Of a DNA stretch of 64,000 bases, positions 16,441 to 25,216 are shown piece by piece. Below the pieces are notes generated by a model that worked only from the letters and a program-made list of their open reading frames with translations, was not told the DNA's origin and made no database searches. The DNA comes from Sporichthya brevicatena. Lineage in GTDB: Bacteria; Actinomycetota; Actinomycetes; Sporichthyales; Sporichthyaceae. Location: assembly GCF_039525035.1 (NCBI RefSeq), contig NZ_BAAAHE010000001.1, forward strand, positions 70,282 to 134,281. The letters are read 5' to 3'. The position numbers and the translations under genes were made by a program. Numbering within the stretch: position 1 is the first letter of the stretch; each line of letters starts with the position of its first letter.

Positions 16441-17319
16441 TCAGGTGAGCGCGGGCTCCCGGGTGGAGCCGGTGCCGGCCGCCGCGGCGGAGGCGGCGGA
16501 CTCGGGCTCGTCGCCCTCCATGGCCTCCTTGAGGAGCTGGCCGCGGGAGATGTCGCGGACCTGGTCCTCGGGCTTGGCGACGAGGAGGGAGAGCATCCAG
16601 ACCACGTAGAGGGCGAGGGAGAAGGTGACCGCGGCGGCGATGTGGGTGCCGAAGCGGTTCATGCCGTCCTGGTTGAGGGTGATCCACATCGGCCAGCCGA
16701 TGCCGGCGTTCACGACACCGTCGGCCATGGGGATGATCGGGACGACACCGAGAATCCGCCACCCCGTCAGATGCGGCTTCAGCTTGTAGATGACCGCGCC
16801 GGCGAGCATCGGCATCAGCGGGTTCATCAGCGTCCACCACAGCGGGAGACCCCAGAAGTCCAGCGGCTGCGGGCCGTAGTACTTGTACGCGCCCATGAGG
16901 ACGCCGGGGCTCTCCAGGAAGATGTTGACGAAGACGTCGGTCAGGTAGAGGGCGAACATCCCGCGCTTGGTGATGCCGGCGGAGTAGAGCCGGTAGGCGA
17001 TGTAGGCGAGACCGCCGACGTACCACGTGTAGACGAACGGGATGAACAGCGGCATCTCACGATCCATCAGCGTGTACGTGTGCATGGCCGCGCCGAACTT
17101 GATGTAGCAGAGGCCCATCGTGTCGACGATCGGCTCCCAGATGCACGCGATGAGCCCGCCGAGCAGGCACACGAGCAGCAGCGGCTGCCGGTGCTTCACC
17201 ACGTGCCGGAGCCCGTACGCCAGCAGGAGCACGACCGGGATGCCGAGGAAGATCGTGAACAGGACCTCCGGCGTCAGGGGCATCTCGTCGGTCGGGTGCT
17301 GCGGGATCGCCGCGATCAT
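16441..17319 (-). CDS. Polytopic membrane protein, possibly AveC family
   Basis: The 292-aa protein has about seven to eight hydrophobic segments (near 18-38, 48-66, 92-112, 120-140, 160-180, 190-210, 230-255) and a short charged C-terminus. The pattern CIWEPIVDTMGLCYI near residue 60 and YTWYVGGLAYI near 97 resembles proteins annotated as spirocyclase AveC family in actinobacteria, but AveC's catalytic role is established only for the avermectin enzyme. Treat the name as a family label. It is divergent from a TetR gene 102 bp away, which probably controls it. Confidence 0.6.
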   Translation of the reverse strand: MIAAIPQHPTDEMPLTPEVLFTIFLGIPVVLLLAYGLRHVVKHRQPLLLVCLLGGLIACIWEPIVDTMGLCYIKFGAAMHTYTLMDREMPLFIPFVYTWYVGGLAYIAYRLYSAGITKRGMFALYLTDVFVNIFLESPGVLMGAYKYYGPQPLDFWGLPLWWTLMNPLMPMLAGAVIYKLKPHLTGWRILGVVPIIPMADGVVNAGIGWPMWITLNQDGMNRFGTHIAAAVTFSLALYVVWMLSLLVAKPEDQVRDISRGQLLKEAMEGDEPESAASAAAAGTGSTREPALT

Positions 17320-17420
17320 GCGAACCGCCCTCTTCTGAAAGTTGACTGCAAAATCGGACTCACTGTTTCATTTCAGACTGAGCGTGTCAATCGCCCGAAC
17401 CCTCCGTACGCTGGGTGACC
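17320..17420. promoter_or_regulatory. Divergent promoter region with TetR operator candidate
   Basis: About 100 bp separate the AveC-like gene and tetR. CTGAAA (17335-17340) and TTTCAG (17371-17376) form a wide inverted repeat, and CTCACTG...AGACTGAG at about 17359-17381 forms an imperfect palindrome. A TACGCT -10 box (17407-17412) lies 8 nt before the ATG at 17421. Confidence 0.45.
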
Positions 17421-18068
17421 ATGGCGAGCCCCGAGTCCGAACCGCGACGCGTCGACCCCGCGGTCCTCGAAGCTCGCCGCGCGCGGCGGCACGACAAGGT
17501 CGTCGCCCGGATGCTGGGCGTGGTGGAGGGCCTGCTCCGTGAGCAGGACAGCTACCTGGACCTGAGCGTCGAGCAGATCATCGAGGCCGGCGAGATGTCC
17601 CGCTCGACCTTCTACCGGTACTTCGACGACAAGGTCGACCTCATCGTCGCCCTGGGCGATCGCGCGATGGCCGAGATCATCGCCGAGGCGCAGAACATCT
17701 GGGGCCTTCCGCCGGGCGCCTCACGGGAGCAGGTCGCGGCGGCGGTGCGCACGACGTTCGACGCCTACCTCCCGCACACCCAGCTGCTCTCCGCGGTCCT
17801 CGAGGTCTCCACCTACGACAAGCGCGCCCGCGACCACTTCGGCGAGGTCTACGCCCTCGCCCAGCGGGGCCTGGCCGAGCACATCCGCGCGGGCCAGCAG
17901 GCCGGCTCGGTCCGCCCGGACCTACATCCCATGGAGACCGCCGGCTGGCTCACCTGGATGGTCGAGCGCGGCATCGTCCAGCTCACCTCCGACGCGAACG
18001 CCGCCCAGCTCGACCGCATCTACGACAGCCTCGTCGCCGTCATCTGGCACACCCTCTACGGCACCTGA
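17421..18068 (+). CDS. TetR-family transcriptional regulator
   Basis: The 215-aa protein has an N-terminal TetR helix-turn-helix (about residues 40-65, VEQIIEAGEMSRSTFYRYFDDKVDLIVAL) and a variable ligand-binding C-terminal domain. The ATG at 17421 is preferred to the GTG at 17415 because the TACGCT -10 box lies 8 nt upstream, implying a leaderless mRNA. It is divergent from the AveC-like gene, its likely target. Its 3' 147 bp overlap the 3' end of the convergent MFS gene. The ligand is unknown. Confidence 0.9.
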   Translation: MASPESEPRRVDPAVLEARRARRHDKVVARMLGVVEGLLREQDSYLDLSVEQIIEAGEMSRSTFYRYFDDKVDLIVALGDRAMAEIIAEAQNIWGLPPGASREQVAAAVRTTFDAYLPHTQLLSAVLEVSTYDKRARDHFGEVYALAQRGLAEHIRAGQQAGSVRPDLHPMETAGWLTWMVERGIVQLTSDANAAQLDRIYDSLVAVIWHTLYGT

Positions 18069-19589
18069 GCTCTCCACGGGACCTGAGCCGCCGTGGGCGT
18101 GGCCCGCGAGATCGACCGAGCTCAACAGGAACGTCCCCAGCACGGCGCCGATCAGGCACAGCGCCGCGCCCAGGCCGGCCGACAGGGTCACTCCGTCGAT
18201 GAAGGCCTGTCGACCGCTCTCGAGCAGCTGCGCTCCGACGTCCGCGGGTAGCTCGGCGGCGGTGTTCAACGCGCTGCCGAGGCTCTCGCGGGCCGCGTCC
18301 TCCTGCTCCTCGCTCATCCCGGCGGGCATGTCGATCTGACGCCGGTACAACGCGATGCCCGCCGTTCCGACGAGACCGATGCCGAGCGCGAGACCGAACT
18401 CGTTGCCGGTCTCGGACAGGGCACCGGCGCCGCCCGCGCGCTCCTCCGGTGCGGAGCCGAGAATCAGGTCGGCGCAGAGCGCGAACATCGGGCCGGCCCC
18501 GAGCCAGAGCAGGCCGTACCCGAGCAGCACCACGGTGAGCCGGTCGTTGCCGGGGCTCGTCAGCAGCACCATCCCGACCGCGGCGATGGCGCACCCGCCC
18601 CCGATGAGGTGCGCGGGGTGCACCTTCTTCGCCAGCTCGGGCCCAGCCATCGTCGCGACGATCCCGGCGAGCGTCGGGACCAGCAGCCAGGCGCCGGCCT
18701 CCAGCGCCGAGTACCCGAGCACCAGTTGCAGGTGCTGGCCGATGAAGAACTGCGTCCCGCCCAGCGCGAGCACGATGATCGTCTGGGTGCTCAGCGCACC
18801 GCTCACGCGCGGGTTCTTCAGCAGCGCGAGGTCGAGCAGCGGGTCCGTCAGGCGCGTCTGCCGCCGGATGAACAGCGCCACGAGCGCGAGGCCGAGCAGG
18901 ATCGCACCGATCGCCTGGCCGTCCACGCCCTTCTCGGCGATGTGCTTCAGGCCCCAGATGACGCCGATGACGCCGGCGATCGAGAGCGCGACGGAGGCGA
19001 GGTCGATCCGGCCGGCCTCAGTGTCCTTGGCCTCCGGCAGCAGGATCGGGCCGAGGATCAGGGCGGGGACCATGAACGGCACGGCGATCAGGAACACCCA
19101 CTGCCAGCCGAGCCACTCGATGACCCCGCCGCCCACCACCGGGCCGAGCGCCATGCCGCCGAACCACGCCGCCGCCCAGACCGAGATCGCGGCCAGGCGC
19201 TGCTTCTCGTCGGAAAAGAGCGTGCGGATCAGCGAAACGGTCGACGGTGACAGCGCCGCGCCGGCGATGCCGAGCAGGGCCCGTGCGGCGATCAGCGCCT
19301 CGGCGGTCTCGGCCAGGAACGCCGCGACGGAGAGCAGACAGAAGGCCGTGGTGCCGATCAGCCACAGTCGCCGGCGGCCCATCCGGTCACCGATGGTCCC
19401 CATCGTGATGAGGAAGCCCGCGACCATGAAGCCGTAGGAGTCGACGATCCAGAGCAGTTCGGAACTGGTCGGCTCCAGGTCCTCCGACATCGGAGCAACG
19501 GCCAGGTGAAGCACCGTCATGTCGATGCCGACGATGAAGGCCGGGATGACGAGTACGACGAGTGCGAGCCACTCCCGGCGTCCGAACAT
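17922..19589 (-). CDS. MFS multidrug transporter, DHA2-like (14 TM)
   Basis: The 555-aa transporter has the DHA2 pattern: GIDMTVLHLAVAPM in TM1, SYGFMVAGFLITMGTIGDRMGRRR with motif A (about residues 53-75), and motif C-like WFGGMALGPVVGGG (about 140-155). Roughly 14 membrane segments fit a proton-driven drug exporter such as QacA/SmvA. After the last TM (LLSSVDL, about residue 500) comes a tail of about 50 acidic residues. That tail is encoded on the antisense strand of tetR, so the ancestral stop was probably lost and the frame extended. The ATG overlaps the TrpB2 stop (TGATG), giving translational coupling with that gene. Confidence 0.88.
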   Translation of the reverse strand: MFGRREWLALVVLVIPAFIVGIDMTVLHLAVAPMSEDLEPTSSELLWIVDSYGFMVAGFLITMGTIGDRMGRRRLWLIGTTAFCLLSVAAFLAETAEALIAARALLGIAGAALSPSTVSLIRTLFSDEKQRLAAISVWAAAWFGGMALGPVVGGGVIEWLGWQWVFLIAVPFMVPALILGPILLPEAKDTEAGRIDLASVALSIAGVIGVIWGLKHIAEKGVDGQAIGAILLGLALVALFIRRQTRLTDPLLDLALLKNPRVSGALSTQTIIVLALGGTQFFIGQHLQLVLGYSALEAGAWLLVPTLAGIVATMAGPELAKKVHPAHLIGGGCAIAAVGMVLLTSPGNDRLTVVLLGYGLLWLGAGPMFALCADLILGSAPEERAGGAGALSETGNEFGLALGIGLVGTAGIALYRRQIDMPAGMSEEQEDAARESLGSALNTAAELPADVGAQLLESGRQAFIDGVTLSAGLGAALCLIGAVLGTFLLSSVDLAGHAHGGSGPVESSGAVEGVPDDGDEAVVDAVELGGVRVGGELDDAALDHPGEPAGGLHGM

Positions 19590-20878
19590 CAGGCGTCGAT
19601 CAACCTTCCGTTGAGGTAGTCGTCGTAGGCGGCGAGGTCGAGCAGGCCGTGGCCGGAGTAGCTGAAGAGGATGACCTTCTCCTCACCGGACTCCTTGGCG
19701 GCGAGGGCCTCGTCGATCGCGGCGCGGATGGCGTGCGAGGTCTCCGGGGCGGGGATCGAGCCCTGCGTCCGGGCGAACTGCACCGCGGCCTCGAAGACCT
19801 TGCCCTGCGGGTAGGCGACCGCTTCCATCCATCCGGCGTGGACGAGGTTGCAGATGATCGGCGAGTCCCCGTGGTACCGCAGACCACCGGCGTGGATGGG
19901 CGGCGGGATGAAGTCGTGGCCGAGGGTGTGCATGAGCAGCTTCGGCGTCATGCCGGCGACGTCACCGAAGTCGTACTCGTAGGTGCCCTTGGTCAGGGTC
20001 GGGCACGACGCCGGTTCGACCGCGACCAGGCGCACGCCCTCGTTGCGGTCGGGGACGAACGGCAGCGCGATGCCGCCGAGGTTCGAGCCGCCGCCGCAGG
20101 AGCCGATGACCACGTCCGGCAGACCCTCCCCGGCCTCGGCGAGCTGACGCTTGGCCTCCAGGCCGATGACCGTCTGGTGCAGCAGGACGTGGTTGAGCAC
20201 CGAACCGAGCGCGTAGTGGGTGTCGGCGCGGCCGACGGCGTCCTCGACCGCCTCGGAGATCGCGATGCCGAGCGAGCCGGTGTGCTCCGGGTTCTCCTTG
20301 AGCAGTTGGCGGCCGAACTCGGTGAGGTTCGACGGCGACGGGACGACCTGCCCGCCCCAGGTCTCCATCATCACGCGGCGGTACGGCTTCTGCCGGTAGC
20401 TGGCCGCGACCATGTAGACCTGGCACTCGAGCCCGTAGAGCTGCGAGGCGAAGGAGACCGCGCTCCCCCACTGACCGGCGCCGGTCTCGGTCGCGATCCG
20501 GGAGATGCCCTCAGCCTTGTTGTAGAACGCCTGCGGCACGGCCGTGTTCGGCTTGTGCGAGCCGGCCGGCGAGACCGACTCGTCCTTGTAGTAGATCCGG
20601 GCCGGGGTGCCGAGGGCCTGCTCGAGCCGGGTCGCGCGGACCAGCGGCGTGGGCCGCCACAGGGACAGGACGTCGAGCACCTCGGCCGGGATCGGGATCC
20701 ACTCCTCGGCGGAGACCTCCTGGCCGATCAGCGCCATCGGGAACAGCGGGGCCAGGTCGTCCGGCCCGACGGGCTCCCCCGTACCGGGGTGCAGCGGCGG
20801 CGCCAACGGCTCCGGCAGGTGGGGGGCCACGTTGAACCACGCCTGCGGAATCTGGTCGGAACCGAGCTGGTAGCGCAT
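19589..20878 (-). CDS. TrpB2-type tryptophan synthase beta-like protein
   Basis: The 429-aa PLP enzyme is of the TrpB2 subgroup, which is longer than TrpB1 and independent of TrpA. The PLP lysine is in [12 protein letters not shown] near residue 112. The glycine-rich phosphate-binding loop is [10 protein letters not shown] near 258, and [11 protein letters not shown] lies near 130. The expected reaction is indole plus serine to tryptophan, possibly salvage of free indole, but some TrpB2 proteins use other substrates. It is translationally coupled to the following MFS gene (1-nt TGATG overlap), a pairing that may reflect export of a tryptophan-like product, though this is inference. Confidence 0.92.
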   Translation of the reverse strand: MRYQLGSDQIPQAWFNVAPHLPEPLAPPLHPGTGEPVGPDDLAPLFPMALIGQEVSAEEWIPIPAEVLDVLSLWRPTPLVRATRLEQALGTPARIYYKDESVSPAGSHKPNTAVPQAFYNKAEGISRIATETGAGQWGSAVSFASQLYGLECQVYMVAASYRQKPYRRVMMETWGGQVVPSPSNLTEFGRQLLKENPEHTGSLGIAISEAVEDAVGRADTHYALGSVLNHVLLHQTVIGLEAKRQLAEAGEGLPDVVIGSCGGGSNLGGIALPFVPDRNEGVRLVAVEPASCPTLTKGTYEYDFGDVAGMTPKLLMHTLGHDFIPPPIHAGGLRYHGDSPIICNLVHAGWMEAVAYPQGKVFEAAVQFARTQGSIPAPETSHAIRAAIDEALAAKESGEEKVILFSYSGHGLLDLAAYDDYLNGRLIDA

Positions 20879-20928
20879 GCCGTCACCTTCCTCGCGGGGC
20901 CGTCGGGCCCCAACGTACGGTGCAGACC

Positions 20929-21672
20929 GTGGGGGGCGCGAGAGCGAGAGCCGAGATGCGGGCCGGGGCGGCGGCGATGGCCCCGATGCTCATCGGCGTC
21001 ATTCCGTTCGGGCTCGTCGCCGGCACCACGCCGGCCGCGGTCGGGATGGACTGGGAGGCCGCGCTCGGGTTCTCGATCATCCTGTTCGCGGGGGCTTCGC
21101 AGCTCGCCGCGATCGACGTGCTCTCCCGGGACGGCTCGGCTCTGCTCGCGGCCGTCGTCGCGTGGACGATCAACCTGCGGATGCTGCTGTACTCCGCCTC
21201 GCTCGCGCCGTACCTCGCGCACGAGTCGTTCCGGAAGCGGATGGGCGCGTCCTACCTGATGGTCGACCAGAACTACGCGCTCTGCGTCACCCGATGGGCG
21301 GAGGGCAAGGGCGACCCCAAGGGCCGCGCGTGGTTCTTCATCGGGGGTGGGCTGCTGCTGTGGTCGGCCTGGCAGCTCGCCACCCTGGCCGGCGCGCTCC
21401 TCGGCGAGACCCTGCCCGACGAGCTCCCGCTCGACTTCGCGGTGCCGCTGGTCTTCCTCGTCCTGCTGATCCCGGCGATCAACTCGCGGCCGGCCGCGGT
21501 GTCCGCCGTGGTCGGCGGCGCGGCCACGGTCGCCACGGTGGAGATGGGCGCCGGGTCGCTGTCAATCGTCTGCGGCGCAGTCGCGGGCATCGTCGGCGGC
21601 GTCGTCACCGAGATCGTCCTGCACCGCCGGGCCCCGAGCGGTCCACCCGAGCCGCTGGAGGACCTCGGATGA
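20929..21672 (+). CDS. azlC: AzlC-family amino-acid exporter, large subunit
   Basis: The protein of about 247 aa has five to six membrane segments and the AzlC signature ([22 protein letters not shown] near residue 28, then [13 protein letters not shown]). AzlCD exports branched-chain amino acids and analogues. A TACGGT box at 20916-20921 lies 7 nt before the GTG at 20929, suggesting a leaderless start there instead of at the GTG at 20920. Its stop overlaps the azlD start by 4 bp (ATGA). Confidence 0.9.
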   Translation: MGGARARAEMRAGAAAMAPMLIGVIPFGLVAGTTPAAVGMDWEAALGFSIILFAGASQLAAIDVLSRDGSALLAAVVAWTINLRMLLYSASLAPYLAHESFRKRMGASYLMVDQNYALCVTRWAEGKGDPKGRAWFFIGGGLLLWSAWQLATLAGALLGETLPDELPLDFAVPLVFLVLLIPAINSRPAAVSAVVGGAATVATVEMGAGSLSIVCGAVAGIVGGVVTEIVLHRRAPSGPPEPLEDLG

Positions 21673-21980
21673 GCCGCACCTGGGCGGCCATCGTGCTCGC
21701 CGGCATCGGGACGTTCGCGATGCGCGCGTCGTTCCTCGCGCTCGCCCACCGGTTGAGCGAGGTCCCGCCGTGGGCGCAGCGCATCCTGCGTCAGATCCCC
21801 CCGGCGGCACTCGCGGCGCTGGTGATCCCCGCCCTGGTCCGGCCGCACGGGGAGATCGACCTGTGGCAACCCCGCCTCGCCGCCGGCCTGCTCGCCGCCC
21901 TCGTCGCGTGGCGGACGAAGAACGTGGCCCTGACGCTGGTGATCGGGATCGGCGCGCTGATGCTGTTTCAGGAGTTCTGA
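21669..21980 (+). CDS. azlD: AzlD-family small subunit
   Basis: The 103-aa protein has four hydrophobic segments and the AzlD pattern (GIGTFAMRASFLALAHR, then RQIPPAALAALVIPAL). It is the obligate partner of AzlC in the exporter. The ATGA overlap with azlC indicates coupled translation. Confidence 0.9.
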   Translation: MSRTWAAIVLAGIGTFAMRASFLALAHRLSEVPPWAQRILRQIPPAALAALVIPALVRPHGEIDLWQPRLAAGLLAALVAWRTKNVALTLVIGIGALMLFQEF

Positions 21981-21999
21981 GTTCGGTCCTGACGCGACG

Positions 22000-22353
22000 T
22001 CAGGCGGGCACGGGAACGACGGTGGTGATCGCGCGCAACCGCATCGCGGCCTTGGTGTCGACGGCGCCGTGGATGGTGACCGCCGTCCCGCCCTCGACCT
22101 CGGCGAACTCCAGGTGCGCGGTCTTCGTCCGGCGGACGAACGGCAGCAGGATCGGGAGCAGGAAGGCCCAGCCCGGCGTGTGCTTGATCGTGCGGGCGAC
22201 GTACCCGCCCTCCGGGGACCACTCGACGACGACGCGGCCCGGCGCCTGCAGGGCGTACCCGGTGGCGCTGATCGCCTCGCGGAACGGCATCGGCACCACG
22301 TAGGTACGGCCTTCCATCTGGTCCAGGCTCGACAGGATCGACCAGTGCCCCAC
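22000..22353 (-). CDS. Small protein of unknown function, SRPBCC-like
   Basis: The 117-aa protein starts at the GTG at 22353, which has a GAGGAG ribosome-binding site. Alternating beta-strand patterns (RVVVEWSPEGGYVARTIKH near 40-58, HLEFAEVEGGTAVTIHG near 80-96) suggest a compact lipid- or ligand-binding beta fold such as SRPBCC, but I cannot confirm the family. It lies 38 bp after the DoxX gene on the same strand. Confidence 0.55.
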   Translation of the reverse strand: MGHWSILSSLDQMEGRTYVVPMPFREAISATGYALQAPGRVVVEWSPEGGYVARTIKHTPGWAFLLPILLPFVRRTKTAHLEFAEVEGGTAVTIHGAVDTKAAMRLRAITTVVPVPA

Positions 22354-22391
22354 GACGTCTCCTCGTCCTCGAGGTCCCGAGGCTCCAGTAT

Positions 22392-22865
22392 TCAGGACCG
22401 GCGCCGTCCCGGCACGCTCTCCAGCGCCGCGCGGCCGGGGCCGGTGACGACGAACATCAGGCTGAGCAGTCCGATCGCGAGCACGCACTCCGGACCGTTG
22501 CCGTCCATCGAGTACAGCGCGCTGGTGTGGACGTAGTACCAGGCTCCGCCCATGTTCAGCGCCATCAGCGCCCCGACCGTACGGACCCCGACGCCGAGCA
22601 GCAGCGCGAGGGCGCCCACGGACTCCAGGGCCAGGTTGAACCGGGCGGAGAGCTCGGGGAACGGGATGCCCATCGCGTCGAACGCGCGGACCGTGCCGCC
22701 GACCCCGTCGAGGTAGTCCCACGTCACCTTCACGTGCCAGAACATCAGGACCGCGAGACCGATCCGGGCGACGACCAGGATCGCGTCCCGGCCCATCTCC
22801 TCCGTCTGGGCCCGTCGCGTGGCCGACCCCGTCGTCAGCTCCGGATTTGCGTTGTCGAGTGCCAT
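22392..22865 (-). CDS. DoxX-family membrane protein
   Basis: The 157-aa protein has four membrane segments and DoxX features: VVARIGLAVLMFWHVKVTWDYLDG near residue 30 and LGVGVRTVGALMALNMGGAWYYVHT near 90. DoxX proteins are linked to redox or thiosulfate:quinone chemistry in some organisms; here the role is unknown. It is probably co-transcribed with the small gene downstream. Confidence 0.8.
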   Translation of the reverse strand: MALDNANPELTTGSATRRAQTEEMGRDAILVVARIGLAVLMFWHVKVTWDYLDGVGGTVRAFDAMGIPFPELSARFNLALESVGALALLLGVGVRTVGALMALNMGGAWYYVHTSALYSMDGNGPECVLAIGLLSLMFVVTGPGRAALESVPGRRRS

Positions 22866-23001
22866 TGCCGTCTCCTTGTCCCCGAGTCGTCACCGACCTC
22901 CGGGAACTCGTCCCGCGAAGTAGGTCGTCGTACGGGTAGACGGCGGAGACCGGGGTAAGTCATCGGTCCGGGGCGGGCCAGTTGTGTGTGGGAGGGGTTT
23001 C

Positions 23002-24195
23002 ATGCGGGCGGTGCGGGTGCTGCTTGCCCTCGGCGTCGCCCTCGGCACCCTCACCTGGGTCGGCGCGGCGGACGCGGCGCCACGGTTCGCACCCGCCGGC
23101 TCGATCGGCCATGACGTGTCGTACCCGCAGTGCGGCAAGAAGCTGCCCGTCGGCGCGTTCGGCATCGTCGGCGTCAACGGCGGCCGGACGTTCTCGCGCA
23201 ACCCGTGCCTCGCCGAGCAGTACTCGTGGGCGAAGAGCCTGCCGTACCCCGCGATGGTCTACGTCAACACCGGCAACCCGGGGAGCAAGAGCACGTACTG
23301 GCCGAAGTCCGGGGCGAAGGAGGGCGGCGCGCGCTGCGTCACGTCCTCCTCGGCGTCGGACGCCGGGTGCGCGTACATCTACGGCCGCCGCGCGGCCGAG
23401 TCGGCGCTGTCCGTCGCGGCCGAGGCCGGGGTCACGAAGAAGACGACGTGGTGGCTGGACGTCGAGAAGGCCAACAGCTGGGACGGCAACGGCGTCGCCA
23501 ACACCGCCGCACTGCAGGGGATGTTCGACCACCTCCGGGCGAACGGCGTCTCCCAGGTCGGCCTCTACTCGACCCTGAAGCACTGGCCCGACATCACCGG
23601 CGGCTTCACCCGGACGACGGCCGCGGGCTACCGCAGCGAGTGGGCGGGCCGGTTCACCGCGCAGTACTCGATGGAGTCCGCCCCGGTCTGGGTCGCCGGC
23701 GCGACGGCGAAGAACGCCGCCTCGCGCTGCTCGCTGACCTTCACGGGCAACTCGACCTCCCTCACGCAGTACGTGTCCAACAACCTCGACCACAACTACG
23801 TCTGCGGCAGCGCCAAGCCGACCCCGGCCGGCCCGCGCGCGTGCAAGCCCGGCGCCGGCATCCCCGCCGGGTACTTCGCGGTCTTCGGCACCCGTGGCAA
23901 CGACCGCCTGAACGGCACCTCGAAGAAGGAGATCTTCTTCGGCGGTCCGGGCAACGACATCATCCGCGGCCGCGGTGGCAACGACATCCTGTGCGGCGGT
24001 CCGGGCAACGACAAGCTCTACGGCGGAAAGGGCAACGACGTCCTCGTCGGTGGCGACGGGAACGACACCCTGATCGGCAGTACCGGCCGGGACAAGCTCT
24101 ACGGCAACAAGGGCCGCGACACCCTCAACGGTGGCCCCGGCCGCGACTCCTGCTCCCCCGGCCCCGGCTCCGACCCGAAGCCCCGCCGCTGCTGA
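23002..24195 (+). CDS. Secreted protein: GH25-like N-domain plus RTX repeats
   Basis: The 397-aa protein has a Sec signal peptide (residues 1-26, ending GAADAA). It is followed by a domain of about 240 residues with [20 protein letters not shown] and [11 protein letters not shown], which resembles a TIM-barrel glycosidase or lysozyme-like fold. The C-terminal 100 residues hold about seven GGxGND-type nonapeptides ([20 protein letters not shown] and others), the calcium-binding RTX beta-roll. The combination suggests a cell-wall-acting exoprotein stabilised by calcium. ATG 23002 is chosen for its signal peptide and GGGAGGGG ribosome-binding site. Catalytic residues are not certain: Asp and Glu in WLDVEK are candidates. 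Confidence 0.8.
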   Translation: MRAVRVLLALGVALGTLTWVGAADAAPRFAPAGSIGHDVSYPQCGKKLPVGAFGIVGVNGGRTFSRNPCLAEQYSWAKSLPYPAMVYVNTGNPGSKSTYWPKSGAKEGGARCVTSSSASDAGCAYIYGRRAAESALSVAAEAGVTKKTTWWLDVEKANSWDGNGVANTAALQGMFDHLRANGVSQVGLYSTLKHWPDITGGFTRTTAAGYRSEWAGRFTAQYSMESAPVWVAGATAKNAASRCSLTFTGNSTSLTQYVSNNLDHNYVCGSAKPTPAGPRACKPGAGIPAGYFAVFGTRGNDRLNGTSKKEIFFGGPGNDIIRGRGGNDILCGGPGNDKLYGGKGNDVLVGGDGNDTLIGSTGRDKLYGNKGRDTLNGGPGRDSCSPGPGSDPKPRRC

Positions 24196-24280
24196 CCGCT
24201 CCCGACGGCTGCTGACCGCTGCTGACGACTGCTGACGACTGCTGACGACTGCTGACGACTGCCGACGACTGCTGACGGCT
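24191..24280 (+). repeat. 10-bp tandem repeat, nine units
   Basis: Nine decamers of the form GCTGACGACT (variants GCTGACCGCT, CCCGACGGCT, GCCGACGACT) run from the stop codon of the RTX gene to 24280. The four central copies (24221-24260) are identical. This is a microsatellite-like expansion of the gene's 3' end; there is no CRISPR spacer structure. Confidence 0.85.
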
Positions 24281-24292
24281 CCGCCTGTCGCT

Positions 24293-24348
24293 GTGAAGAA
24301 AGGGTGACACCCCTTACTGCGCAGTAAGGGGTGTCACCCTTTCTTCAC
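24293..24348. terminator. Dispersed palindrome, copy 1 (perfect 28-bp arms)
   Basis: The arms 24293-24320 and 24321-24348 are exactly complementary. The core is GGGTGACACCCCTTACTGC and its complement, flanked by A-rich and T-rich ends, so each strand reads as a hairpin plus U-tract. Copies 2 and 3 lie at 53570-53619 and 57916-57971. It lies 40 bp beyond the truncated glycosidase 3' end at 24388 and was probably that gene's original terminator. Confidence 0.85.
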
Positions 24349-24387
24349 GACGTACCTCTTTCGCGCGTACCCCAGGGGATGCGCGTC

Positions 24388-24431
24388 GGCTACATCTCCG
24401 CGACGAGGGCGGACCAGGTGAGGGGGATCGC
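24388..24431 (-). repeat. Left flank of the 23-kb island: displaced glycosidase 3' end
   Basis: The 44 bp match 47513-47556 at 42 positions. Read on the minus strand they encode AIPLTWSALVAEM and a stop, against AIPLTWSALVAAM at the intact gene. No further glycosidase sequence follows at 24432. It is the remnant created when the island entered the gene's 3' end. Confidence 0.85.
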
Positions 24432-24441
24432 CGCTGCTGAC

Positions 24442-25077
24442 TCAACCCGAACCGTCGAGCAACGACCGGCCGATCGCGTAGACCTCACGCAGGTCCGATC
24501 CGTCGTACTCGGCGGCAGCCAGGGCCCGCAGCTTCTCGTTCGCATTCACGGCGACGCTGTGCCGCAGCCGCTGGAACAGGGGAACGTCCGAGGACGAGTC
24601 GCCGTAGCCGACGCAGTCCTCGATCGACAGACCGTAGCGGGTCAGGAGCTCGTCCACGATCCGCGGCTTGTCCTCGGGAAAGAGCACCGCCTCGGCGACG
24701 ACCGGCTCCCGAGCTCGAACCGTGGCACCGTGCGCCGTGGTCACGCCCCACCGCGCGACGACGAGGTCGGCGAAGAACTGCGGTGACATCGTGACCAGCG
24801 CGCTGTATTCGCCGCGCTCCCGGATGTCGGCCAACACCTCGGGTAGTCCGTCCAGCCACTGACTCGCCTCGAACGCGCTCTCGACGTCGAGGTCCGTCAG
24901 GGGCTCCCACATCTCGATGAGCAACTCGTAGAAACCGACGTGGTCGACCTCCCCGCGGCCCCACGCCTCCTCCACCTCGATGACCTCGTCGAGCCGGCCC
25001 AGCTGACGGCAGAGTTCCATGCAGGCCGAGCCGGAGAGAATCGTGCCGTCCATGTCGAACACGTGCAGCTTGCTCAC
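24442..25077 (-). CDS. HAD phosphatase 1 (island)
   Basis: The 211-aa protein is a HAD-IB type (SerB-like) phosphatase. The nucleophile motif is FDMDGT (residues 6-11), motif II is LVTMSP, and motif IV is GYGDSSSDVPLF. A C1 helical cap lies between. HAD-IB enzymes dephosphorylate small phosphate monoesters. The GTG at 25077 has a GAGGAAG ribosome-binding site 8 nt upstream and matches the paralogue's length; an ATG at 25128 would add 17 residues. It is paralogous to the gene at 34197-34901. It follows the first NAMPT-like gene, so a nucleoside 5'-monophosphate is a plausible substrate (inference). Confidence 0.85.
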   Translation of the reverse strand: MSKLHVFDMDGTILSGSACMELCRQLGRLDEVIEVEEAWGRGEVDHVGFYELLIEMWEPLTDLDVESAFEASQWLDGLPEVLADIRERGEYSALVTMSPQFFADLVVARWGVTTAHGATVRAREPVVAEAVLFPEDKPRIVDELLTRYGLSIEDCVGYGDSSSDVPLFQRLRHSVAVNANEKLRALAAAEYDGSDLREVYAIGRSLLDGSG

Positions 25078-25146
25078 GTCGCGTGCTTCCTCGATTCGTT
25101 GATCTGCGTCCGTCGGTCCATCTGCCACCCCCGCACGTGAAAAGGC

Positions 25147-25182
25147 CGCGGCCCGGGTGCCGGTGTCGACACCCGGGCCGCG
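25147..25182 (-). terminator. Intercistronic hairpin
   Basis: The 13-bp perfect arms CGCGGCCCGGGTG (25147-25159) and 25170-25182 enclose a 10-nt loop. It lies between the NAMPT 1 stop and the HAD 1 start and may attenuate HAD expression. Confidence 0.7.
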
Positions 25183-25216
25183 TGCGCTCGGCGCGGAACC
25201 GGCAGGCCGCGCCGGC

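Noticed and set aside
24191..24280. Possible CRISPR array
   Set aside because: Units are 10 bp with no spacers and no cas genes nearby.
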